From Leptofilum sp050292445 (GTDB taxonomy: Bacteria; Chloroflexota; Anaerolineae; Promineifilales; Promineifilaceae), in contig JBNKLQ010000223.1 in the NCBI GenBank assembly GCA_050292445.1, forward strand, positions 1 through 10,667: 10,667 bases of DNA. The letters run 5' to 3'. The position numbers and the translations under genes are program-made. How positions within the stretch are numbered: the first letter of the stretch is position 1; every line of letters begins with the position of its first letter. This document shows, piece by piece, positions 1-5,714 of this stretch. Under the pieces are notes generated by a model. The model was given only the letters and a program-made list of their open reading frames with translations, was not told where the DNA came from and searched no databases.

Positions 1-139
1 TCCTGAAGAACAGATTGACGAAGAAGTTGTCTAAATGCCCTTTCGGGCTTTCGTGCTGTTCCTACCCACGCCACCGTCGTCGTAACGACAACCCCCCTCC
101 CCGTCTAAATGCCCTTTCGGGCTTTCGTGCTGTTCCTAC
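1..139 (-). CRISPR. Leader-proximal end of a CRISPR array (two repeats, one full spacer, one partial)
   Basis: Two identical 37-nt repeats lie at 29-65 and 103-139 (GTCTAAATG...TGTTCCTAC on +), separated by a GC-rich 37-nt spacer at 66-102. Positions 1-28 are part of the next spacer, so the array continues off the left edge. Read on the - strand each repeat has a GCCC-GAAA-GGGC hairpin followed by the 8-nt end ATTTAGAC. This matches the layout of the Thermus type III repeats (GC hairpin followed by the 8-nt handle ATTGCGAC, as I recall them). I therefore infer transcription leftward, with 103-139 as the first, leader-adjacent repeat. No cas gene is visible, so the type cannot be assigned; a type III-like repeat is only a suggestion. 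Two copies alone could be a plain duplication, but equal repeat and spacer lengths make CRISPR much the likelier reading. Confidence 0.8.
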
Positions 140-482
140 TCTAGTTATCCACAGTGGGACAGTGTGTGCTTTTTTACCACTTTTAAGGCAACACCCTTGT
201 CCCCATGCCCCACTACGCTGTTGCATTCCAATCTATTCCGCCTATTTCGTTCCACCGACCATATGCTAGCGAGGGTCTTTAAAAGATACCGCCAAAACGT
301 ATATTACTCATAATAAATTCAGCCTGGATGGCTCAGGTAAATCGGTTCTGATCGCGCGTTTTCGCCACCAATCGGCTCATATCGCCGTTTCCGAGCCTCG
401 CCTAGCCTCTTTCGCTTTGTTACCCGCGTAATTTCACCTTGGTCTTCCAGAAAAAAGGTGCTATGGTGTCTTTGCAACGAAT
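140..482. promoter_or_regulatory. Gene-free stretch between CRISPR repeat and WYL gene; putative CRISPR leader
   Basis: No convincing gene is present. If the array is read leftward, as the repeat hairpin and handle suggest, this is its leader. Visible items: TTATCCACA at 145-153, five bases from the first repeat and identical to the DnaA-box consensus; an AT-rich tract around 168-188; an imperfect direct repeat at about 339-365 and 370-393 (20 of 24 aligned bases match, one gap); and a candidate promoter for the downstream gene at 439-467. I cannot place the array's own promoter with confidence. Confidence 0.4.
439..467 (+). promoter_or_regulatory. Candidate promoter of the WYL-domain gene
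   Basis: TTGGTC (439-444) lies 17 bases before TATGGT (462-467), and a TGC directly before the hexamer makes an extended -10. Transcription would start near 474. The -35 is poor (3 of 6), so the extended -10 carries most of the signal. A start near 474 leaves room for the ribosome-binding sites at 494-499 and 512-516. Confidence 0.35.
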
Positions 483-509
483 ATGCAATTTTTAAGGAGC
501 ATAGCCAGG

Positions 510-1919
510 GTGGAGGTGTGTGTGTTGAAAGCAGTCAATTTCCTAACCCCAAATTCATTAACGCTTATTTTGGCATATCTAGCCTATTATAGACCTAATT
601 TTCTCTCCGGGCGATGTCTTTCTGCTACTCATCTACGGGAACTGAGTCAGCTGCTTGGCCACACGCAACCGGATCTGCGCAGTGTCAGGGCGCATCCTTT
701 ACTGGCCATACATTTAGCCGTAGCCCATGCAGTTGGTTTGCTGTCTGTGTTCCAAGGTCAGTGGCAAACCACGCTGGCGACGCTGCCCTGGCTGGAAGGC
801 AACTGGCAAGAACAAATAGCTTCCCTGGAACAAGCTTTGGCAGATTCACCGCAGTGGTCAGAAAGTTTGTCTACTTTAGGGCTTCAAGAGGTGCTTACCC
901 TTGATTTTCTAGCATTTATCAAGCAGCAGCTCTCTCGTCAGCGGCAAAACCCTCAACCAGCAACCACAAACGCAACCTGGCTAGCCAAAACAAGCGAAGC
1001 TGAATGGCGGATTGCCTTGCCTGGCCATGTAGTGCCAAATCTATTGTTTCATCTTTGGCAAATGGGAAATATGGGCAAAGATGGCATCTGGCAAGGAACG
1101 CCTTATTCAATTGCCAAGGCCGCACAGCGAGGCTATTCTTTGACGCTTATGGAGTCTGTATTAACCCGTTTAACGAATGAACCGCTGAGTGATCAACAAC
1201 AAAATGATCTGGTATCCTGGTATAAACGACACGATACATATCAGATTCGACCTGCAAATTTACTAAGCGTCAAAAAGCCGGAACAACTCGATGAAATCAT
1301 GAGCCAACAACGCTGGCGACCGCACATTGGTGAGCGGCTTTCGCCGCGACATGCAATGGTTACATCTGGTTTGGTCCTGCTTTTGTCACGACGTTTAAAG
1401 CTTGACGGCTATCCTCTTCATGCACCATTTTTGCAGTCAGCGTCCGAAGACGCAGACCATGCCGTCGATGCAGCAACATGCTGGCTAGCGCTGGAGGTGC
1501 TCCAAGGGCTAGGAAAGATCATCGAGCTGCCTTTCTCTGTTTCGGCCGAAGCTCACTACCAGCTTGAAACTCATTTGAGCTCTTCACAGCAGGCGGATCT
1601 GACGTTGAAAGCCAGCCAGGTTCTGGCTGGCGTGAAGCAAGCAATTCGCGGCCGAGACGCATACTTCTTGCCAGAAAACGCGCCCGATCCGGCACTGGCA
1701 GCAGCCATTGAAACCACAATTGCTCAAGAAGGCACCATCGAAATTGCGTATCAAGCTTTAGGTGAAGCCAGTCCACGGTTACGCCAGGTTGAACCACACT
1801 GGTTAGAGCGGCGCGAAACTGGCATTTATTTGCATGGCTACTGCTATTTGGCTGAAGCCAATCGCATTTTTCGTCTTGACAGAATTTATAGCTGGCAAGA
1901 AATAGTTAAACCAACTTGA
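510..1919 (+). CDS. WYL-domain protein with XPB-N-like helicase-associated region
   Basis: From the GTG at 510 this encodes about 469 residues. The last ~50 residues form a WYL domain: IEIAYQALGE, then GIYLHGYCYL and RIFRLDRI, matching the family pattern of a YL core followed by FRLDRI. The middle (about residues 195-285: a YSIAKAAQRGYSL segment, YQIRPANLL, RLSPRHAMV) resembles the helicase-associated/XPB N-terminal region found with WYL in some actinobacterial proteins, but there is no helicase motor. WYL domains bind ligands, often nucleotides or nucleic acid, and occur in regulators of CRISPR-Cas and other defence systems; a regulatory role here is inferred from that and from the adjacent array. 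Start choice: an in-frame ATG at 483 has no Shine-Dalgarno and lies about 9 bases from the predicted transcription start. AAGGAG (494-499) serves GTG 510, and GGAGG (512-516) serves TTG 525. No obvious DNA-binding HTH is visible. WYL assignment is firm, the middle domain moderate. Confidence 0.82.
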   Translation: MEVCVLKAVNFLTPNSLTLILAYLAYYRPNFLSGRCLSATHLRELSQLLGHTQPDLRSVRAHPLLAIHLAVAHAVGLLSVFQGQWQTTLATLPWLEGNWQEQIASLEQALADSPQWSESLSTLGLQEVLTLDFLAFIKQQLSRQRQNPQPATTNATWLAKTSEAEWRIALPGHVVPNLLFHLWQMGNMGKDGIWQGTPYSIAKAAQRGYSLTLMESVLTRLTNEPLSDQQQNDLVSWYKRHDTYQIRPANLLSVKKPEQLDEIMSQQRWRPHIGERLSPRHAMVTSGLVLLLSRRLKLDGYPLHAPFLQSASEDADHAVDAATCWLALEVLQGLGKIIELPFSVSAEAHYQLETHLSSSQQADLTLKASQVLAGVKQAIRGRDAYFLPENAPDPALAAAIETTIAQEGTIEIAYQALGEASPRLRQVEPHWLERRETGIYLHGYCYLAEANRIFRLDRIYSWQEIVKPT

Positions 1920-2037
1920 TATTATGGATCAAGGTAGGTAATGGATAGAGAGAATCTAAAAACGGGAGTCCAGCCAAAAGTCCAGTTTTTAAAGAATTTT
2001 TGTTACCTCTGATAATGGCGGCAAAAAATTTCCGAGC

Positions 2038-3354
2038 TTAAGCCAAAGAAAAAACCACCCAGAGCTGGCTCTGCCGAGATACCGACATCATTGGCCAATA
2101 CACCTCTCCTCGTTGCTTTTTCAAACCGCGCACCGCTGTCTTTCCATTAGCAAAATACCGCTTTTCAATCTTTTCGCCGCCGTTCCCCTGCGCCTCTTGG
2201 TTCACAAGGTCTTTCAGTTTCCGATTGATCTTCCGCATTCTGCCCTTGGGGGCTTGCTGGTGGGGTCCTGTGTAGCTGTTGGGCAGCTGCCAGGCGGTGT
2301 AGCTGACACCTTTGCGGCCCTGCCAGCCTTGATGGTCAGTGAATTCAAATAGAGCTCGACCACGCTGCCAAGCTTGTTTTTGTACCTCCTCTGGATTCTT
2401 CTTGTTCCCGATGGCGATGTTGGTCTGGCGATTTAATTTGGCTACGCGGCAATAGTGGCGTTGGCTGCGTTCGGGAATGCCAGTGAGGTTCTGCTGCACC
2501 TCTCTGGAGATGGGATTGTTGACTTTACGGCCGCTGTGCCAGGCAGCGTAGAGATGGGCTTTGAAATCGCCAATGTTTTGGGTGATGGCTTTGATAGGCA
2601 AGGCAACTGGTTTGCCTGTCAGTCGCGGTAAGTTTAGGTGTACGGCCGTTCTGGCCGTGCCAAATAACCAGAGCCGCTGCCTGACTTTGTCCCACTGCCA
2701 GAATTGCCCCTGCCCTTGGCCAAGGAGCTGCCGTAGTCGCCGCCAGGTGCATAACTTGAGCCGGGCATCTGTTCCGGTGAACTGTTGGCGTATCTCTGAA
2801 ATAGGGAGCCAACCTCGTCCATCAATGTCCAGATACCGGCACAGCAACCAGAGCCTGTAAGTTGTTGCGGCTTCAGCCTGCAAGGCGGCAATACCAAGAC
2901 TGGGATAATGCTTGACGGTGTCGCCATCGAGCTGCAAACGTAGCTGACGGGCGGTGTGGCTGGTATCTGGTTCATAAACAGCTAAAGGCTGGCCACCCGG
3001 ATGGCTTCTGTGACGAATGGCACAGAAGGAAGGATGGCCAGCCCTCAGAGGTTTATCAACAGGAGCCGTTTCCTGCTTTTTTGCAGCAGTTCGAATGGCA
3101 GCGGTAACGGCCGTACTGTCCCATCCCAAATGTGCAGGCAACTTTAAGACTGCTTCCGCTGTGGTGAGCGGAGCATCTGTTGGTTCAGCTTCTTGCCAGG
3201 GTGGTACGGTTAGGAACGGCCGTTTGGCTGTTTCTTGGTCTGAAGCTGTCTTATGCGATTGTGCCTGCTGCCTCAGCGCGTAAAGTCGCTGGTTCGCCCG
3301 CAGCAGCGCTGGCGAGGGCGACGAAGGTGACGCGTTCATCAGGACGCACAGCAT
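2038..3354 (-). CDS. Unrecognised protein with two probable winged-helix regions
   Basis: 438 residues; I do not recognise the family. Residues 1-60 are low-complexity (Ser/Pro/Ala, then charged) and look disordered. Residues about 165-235 (YRLWLLCRYL, LPISEIRQQF, TWRRLRQLLG, then a strand pair ending RLWLFG) have a winged-helix pattern. Residues about 262-316 (ISREVQQNLTGIPERSQRHY, RVAKLNRQTNIAIG) look like a second helix-turn-helix region, followed by RGRALFEF and YTAWQLPNSY, then a Lys/Arg-rich tail segment (KGRMRKINRKLKDLV, 370-384). Tandem winged helices with a basic tail are seen in replication initiators of plasmids and phages, so a DNA-binding or replication role is a guess from architecture. 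A second in-frame ATG at 3339 (MNASPSS) is an alternative start; neither has a clear ribosome-binding site. The gene converges with the WYL gene across 118 bp in which I see no clear terminator. It contains four CGGCCG cores, in keeping with its neighbours to the right. Confidence 0.75.
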   Translation of the reverse strand: MLCVLMNASPSSPSPALLRANQRLYALRQQAQSHKTASDQETAKRPFLTVPPWQEAEPTDAPLTTAEAVLKLPAHLGWDSTAVTAAIRTAAKKQETAPVDKPLRAGHPSFCAIRHRSHPGGQPLAVYEPDTSHTARQLRLQLDGDTVKHYPSLGIAALQAEAATTYRLWLLCRYLDIDGRGWLPISEIRQQFTGTDARLKLCTWRRLRQLLGQGQGQFWQWDKVRQRLWLFGTARTAVHLNLPRLTGKPVALPIKAITQNIGDFKAHLYAAWHSGRKVNNPISREVQQNLTGIPERSQRHYCRVAKLNRQTNIAIGNKKNPEEVQKQAWQRGRALFEFTDHQGWQGRKGVSYTAWQLPNSYTGPHQQAPKGRMRKINRKLKDLVNQEAQGNGGEKIEKRYFANGKTAVRGLKKQRGEVYWPMMSVSRQSQLWVVFSLA

Positions 3355-3364
3355 TCACACAGCA

Positions 3365-3394
3365 TTGACCGCCGCCTGAATTTTGTGCTATTCT
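3365..3394 (+). promoter_or_regulatory. Strong-looking + strand promoter with no gene behind it
   Basis: TTGACC (3365-3370, 5 of 6 to consensus) precedes TATTCT (3389-3394, 4 of 6) by 18 bases, with TGC immediately before the -10 (extended -10). Transcription would start near 3401. It points away from the - strand gene that begins at 3354, and toward a strong terminator at 3507-3542. Confidence 0.45.
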
Positions 3395-3400
3395 CCCTGT

Positions 3401-3543
3401 GAACAACCGCACGGGAGATGTAAAATCCCCCTCCCCACTCAAGGGGCAGCTAACAACAGATGCTGTCACATCTGTTAGAAACAAAGATGCGATTGTTATC
3501 GAAACACGGGAAAGCTATCACTTGATGGCTTTCTCGTTTTTTG
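3401..3543 (+). ncRNA. Candidate small RNA of about 143 nt
   Basis: Bounded by a good promoter (3365-3394) and a strong intrinsic terminator (3507-3542). The region has a further hairpin at 3456-3475 (ACAGAT, 8-nt loop, ATCTGT) and a CCCC-ACTCAA-GGGG hairpin near 3433-3446. A hairpin at 3392-3418 (TCTCCC/GGGAGA with one bulge) overlaps the predicted start site. A 49-codon frame opens at GTG 3399 and ends at 3548, but it runs through the terminator stem and its tract of Ts, so I do not treat it as coding. I do not recognise 6S, tmRNA, RNase P or tracrRNA features, and no stretch matches the CRISPR repeat. Confidence 0.35.
3507..3542 (+). terminator. Strong rho-independent terminator
   Basis: CGGGAAAGCTATCA (3507-3520) pairs with TGATGGCTTTCTCG (3523-3536) over 14 positions with G-U wobbles only, closed by a very tight loop and followed by six Ts (3537-3542). 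The T tract lies on the + strand side only, so it terminates + strand transcription. No recognised + strand gene precedes it. Confidence 0.75.
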
Positions 3544-3720
3544 TTTAAGTTTGGGAGAAACTGAGTGAGGGATATCCTAATGAATTACGATAGTATTTGA
3601 GAGGAAACGAGGCATTGATCCCAGCAGATTTGGAGCTGCTAAGGAAGTTTCTAAGTGATTTTTCTGGGGTTTTCTATAAAATATGCGCGAGAACAGAATT
3701 TGCGTAAATTAGGCAAAAAA

Positions 3721-3787
3721 GTGTGGGTACACAGGAAGTAGACCTGCTATCGAGAGGTCGTTGGTTCGAGTCCAATCGCGCCCATAC
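3721..3787 (+). tRNA. tRNA 3'-half remnant or tRNA-like element (not a complete canonical tRNA)
   Basis: Positions 3755-3784 read as the 3' part of a bacterial tRNA: variable loop AGGTC (3755-3759), T stem GTTGG/CCAAT around TTCGAGT (3760-3776), acceptor 3' strand CGCGCCC (3777-3783) and discriminator A. No CCA is encoded. The expected 5' acceptor GGGCGCG and a normal D arm are absent upstream, and no frame gives U33 in a 7-nt anticodon loop with a good stem. Instead, GTGTGGG (3721-3727) pairs with CCCATAC (3781-3787, one G-U), TAC/GTA close a 7-nt loop (3728-3740), and GACCT/AGGTC close a 9-nt loop (3741-3759), so a distorted cloverleaf can form. A terminator follows 13 bases later. Best reading: a tRNA fragment left by site-specific integration, or a decayed tRNA; a functional tRNA-like RNA is less likely. 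Confidence 0.5.
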
Positions 3788-3800
3788 TTTTGCAAGCAAG

Positions 3801-3822
3801 AAGACCCACTTGGGTCTTTTTT
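3801..3822 (+). terminator. Intrinsic terminator after the tRNA remnant
   Basis: AAGACCC (3801-3807) pairs with GGGTCTT (3812-3818) around the loop ACTT, followed by more Ts for a run of six (3817-3822). The T tract is on the + strand side, as expected for a terminator of the tRNA transcription unit. The hairpin begins six bases beyond the stop codon of the convergent PII-like gene and may also stop that transcript, although the - strand side has only a CTTCTTGC tail. Confidence 0.7.
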
Positions 3823-3827
3823 CATTT

Positions 3828-4214
3828 CTAATCTTCACCATTGGAACCACCAAGGGCCCGTTCTTGACCACCTTCTAGACCGATCACCCTGGACACCGGC
3901 AACACAAAAATAACACCATTATGTGGTGCTTCCATATTGCCCAAGATAGATTCCGTAGCTTTGATGACATCGTCTACCATCTCCTCTGTTTCCACGACGG
4001 TAAAGAGGGTTCGGTGCCGTTCCTCACGCGTTTGTAACAAGCGACTCAAGCTGGGCATCAAAGGAATATCGTCCCGAATGCTCATTTTGCGCACCCGGCC
4101 CAGGCCCGTACTTTCTAAAATAGTAACACCTCCCACACCCTGCGACTCCCACGCTTCCAAAATAGTGGTGCATTGATTGATGTCATCCAGAACAAGCAAG
4201 ATCATATGGTACAT
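3828..4214 (-). CDS. PII-like signalling protein
   Basis: 128 residues with the PII ferredoxin-like pattern: MILLVLDDINQCTTILEAWE (beta-alpha with a contact helix), GVGGVTILESTGLGR, then TLFTVVETEEMVDDVIKAT and, near residues 100-111, NGVIFVLPVSRV, which corresponds to the conserved DGKIFVxPVxxx segment of PII proteins. The stretch where PII has its T-loop (about 40-66) is present but lacks the usual sequence and the modifiable tyrosine, so this is a PII-like family member and not GlnB/GlnK. PII-superfamily proteins bind small effectors, often nucleotides, and regulate membrane transporters. It lies 24 bp downstream of the CPA2 antiporter on the same strand, so it is probably co-transcribed and may control that transporter. 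Start ATG 4214 has GAGG at 4220-4223; an in-frame ATG at 4205 is a weaker alternative. The effector cannot be told from sequence. Confidence 0.78.
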   Translation of the reverse strand: MYHMILLVLDDINQCTTILEAWESQGVGGVTILESTGLGRVRKMSIRDDIPLMPSLSRLLQTREERHRTLFTVVETEEMVDDVIKATESILGNMEAPHNGVIFVLPVSRVIGLEGGQERALGGSNGED

Positions 4215-4238
4215 AATTTCCTCGTATGGTTGTCTTTC

Positions 4239-5471
4239 CTACGAAACAGTAGATTCTGCACTACTGACCGCAGGTGAACTCTTTGCAAAGGCGGCCCGTA
4301 ACATGGGCGGCGTAACTAATGTGGCAATAATTACCATGAAAACAGCGATGGCAAAATTTTCACTAGAGATGAGTTGCTGTGTCAGGGCAAATGAAGCAAC
4401 GATAAGGCCAACCTCACCCCGTGAGACCATGCCTATGCCCAATTGGAATGACTCGCGGTTGGTAAAACCAGCAAATTTTGCTCCCAAACCGCTGCCACCA
4501 ATTTTGCTAATTACGGCAATAATGGTGAAAACGGCCGCAAACCACCAAGCATTACCACTCACCGCCCCTAAATCAACTTCTAGCCCAATGTTGACAAAGA
4601 AAATGGGAACAAAAAAAGCATACGCAATGGCCGAAATACCTTCCTCAATTTCTTCTCTGAACGGCGTACGCCCGAGAAAAAGTCCTGCCAAAAAAGCCCC
4701 GGTAATTGCCGCCACACCACCCAGAACTTCGGCTGCATAGCTATAAAGGAGACAAATAACCAGAACAAAAGCCAACATGCCTTTACTGATGGGAAGCCTG
4801 TTAATATGATTGGCGAGCCAGGGCAATAACCATAAACCAAGCGCAGAAGCAATGCCAATATAAGCGACCATTTGCACGACAGTCAGCACAATGCTGCCCA
4901 CGCCACCAGCACTCTCTCCTACCAACACAAAAGCAATAGATAGGATAAGAATCACCAAAATGTCGTCGAAAACGGCCGCTCCCAGTAACGCCAGCCCCAC
5001 TTTACTCCGCAACACCTTCAGCTCCATCAACGTTTGTGCCGAAATGCTAACGCTGGTAGCCGCCAACGTCAGCCCTAGAAAAAGCGCTTCATCACCGCCC
5101 GTGTTAAATAAAACGGCCGCTCCATAGCCAAGCCCTAAAGGCACTAAAACACCCAGAACGCCAGCAAACGCCGACACTTTGCCCGCATTAATTAAATCTG
5201 GCAAATGTAATTCCAATCCCGCCAGCAACATGAGCAAAATGACGCCTAACTCAGCCATAATCGCAATAAGCTCAGTTAATGTCTCGCTGTGTTGGAAGAG
5301 AAATGTCCAGGAATGCAGCATATCCAGCGCAGTAGGCCCCAGCAGCAGACCTGCCAAAAGCTCACCCAACACAGAAGGCTGATTAAACCGATTACTGATG
5401 TACCCCCCCAATTTTGCGGCAACAATAATTATCACAATCGCCAGAATAAATTCTAAAAATTCATTTTCCAT
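4239..5471 (-). CDS. CPA2-family cation:proton antiporter (Kef/NapA type, no RCK domain)
   Basis: 410-residue membrane protein with about 12 hydrophobic segments, expected to exchange Na+ or K+ for H+ across the inner membrane. Diagnostic motifs: VLGELLAGLLLGP (34-46), LAATSVSISAQTL (137-149), GAAVFDDILVILILS (164-178) with the paired Asp at 169-170 typical of electrogenic CPA2 exchangers, ISKIGG with Lys323, and SRGEVGLIVA (350-359). It ends soon after the last membrane segment with a short Ser/Ala tail, so it lacks the cytoplasmic RCK/TrkA-N domain of KefB/KefC; the PII-like protein encoded 24 bp downstream could supply regulation. Start: ATG 5471 has AAGGA (5478-5482) six bases upstream. 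The frame stays open upstream to a TTG at 5561, but those 30 residues are charged, not family-like, and overlap the leader hairpins. Na+ versus K+ cannot be decided from sequence. Confidence 0.9.
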   Translation of the reverse strand: MENEFLEFILAIVIIIVAAKLGGYISNRFNQPSVLGELLAGLLLGPTALDMLHSWTFLFQHSETLTELIAIMAELGVILLMLLAGLELHLPDLINAGKVSAFAGVLGVLVPLGLGYGAAVLFNTGGDEALFLGLTLAATSVSISAQTLMELKVLRSKVGLALLGAAVFDDILVILILSIAFVLVGESAGGVGSIVLTVVQMVAYIGIASALGLWLLPWLANHINRLPISKGMLAFVLVICLLYSYAAEVLGGVAAITGAFLAGLFLGRTPFREEIEEGISAIAYAFFVPIFFVNIGLEVDLGAVSGNAWWFAAVFTIIAVISKIGGSGLGAKFAGFTNRESFQLGIGMVSRGEVGLIVASFALTQQLISSENFAIAVFMVIIATLVTPPMLRAAFAKSSPAVSSAESTVS

Positions 5472-5624
5472 TGAAATTCCTTCTTGCCTTTCCCTTACGA
5501 TATGCAAAAGCGGGTAGATTTTTTGCAATCGATGGACTGCTTCTCCCGCTTTTACTTCCAAATCACAAGAAAATGTCCTGCTTGTTTTTAGAATCTTTTG
5601 TGATTTGCGTAACTGCTTATTTTA
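5472..5624 (-). promoter_or_regulatory. Structured leader of the CPA2 antiporter with two tandem long hairpins
   Basis: In the - strand transcript two perfect 9-bp inverted repeats follow one another: AAATCACAA/TTGTGATTT (arms 5598-5606 and 5560-5568, 29-nt loop) and AAAAGCGGG/CCCGCTTTT (arms 5545-5553 and 5506-5514, 30-nt loop). Only six bases separate them, and the second ends 34 bases before the start codon. A candidate -10 TAAAAT lies at 5624-5619, which would start the RNA near 5612, just before the first hairpin; no good -35 is seen. The equal geometry suggests a cis-regulatory RNA (riboswitch or protein-bound leader) or a pair of operators. I do not recognise a known riboswitch class. 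There is no poly-U after either hairpin, so control would be of translation rather than termination. Confidence 0.4.
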
Positions 5625-5670
5625 TGGTTTTCGCTTTGAGCACGGAACTTCCTATAGGATTAACAAAATT

Positions 5671-5695
5671 TTCGTATCTTTTTCCCAAATACGAA
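5671..5695 (-). terminator. Weak hairpin after aconitase X
   Basis: TTCGTAT (5671-5677) and ATACGAA (5689-5695) form a perfect 7-bp stem with an 11-nt loop, beginning 19 bases beyond the stop codon of the aconitase X gene. On the - strand it is followed by AATTTTGTTA, a poor U tract. It may end or attenuate the upstream operon before the antiporter's own leader. The spacing is right but the strength is doubtful. Confidence 0.35.
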
Positions 5696-5714
5696 GTCCA
5701 TAAGATTTCCTTGT

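Noticed and set aside
145..153. Replication origin at the DnaA-box sequence
   Set aside because: Only one box, with no cluster, no clear unwinding element and no dnaA or dnaN nearby.
1920..2037. Terminator between the two convergent genes
   Set aside because: AAAAAC and GTTTTT could pair and GTCCAG is repeated, but no GC-containing stem followed by Ts is present.
3401..3543. tracrRNA for the CRISPR array
   Set aside because: No stretch complementary to the 37-nt repeat was found here or elsewhere in the window.
3399..3548. 49-codon frame starting at GTG 3399
   Set aside because: It reads through the terminator stem and T tract and coincides with the predicted transcription start, leaving no ribosome-binding site.
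3421..3784. tmRNA ending in the T arm at 3760-3776
   Set aside because: No tmRNA 5' end, no tag-peptide frame, and a strong terminator lies inside the interval.
3674..3871. A - strand frame containing RLDSNQRPLDSRS
   Set aside because: This peptide is the well-known artefact of translating the antisense of a tRNA 3' half; here it lies over the tRNA remnant and runs into the PII-like gene's end.
4177..4740. + strand frame of 187 residues antisense to the antiporter
   Set aside because: Composition (Ser/Thr/Pro/Ala/Lys) is that of the reverse complement of a membrane-protein gene; no family resemblance.
5472..5561. 30-residue N-terminal extension of the CPA2 antiporter from a TTG
   Set aside because: It is charged and unlike the family, overlaps the leader hairpins, and the ATG at 5471 has a good ribosome-binding site and a typical family N-terminus.
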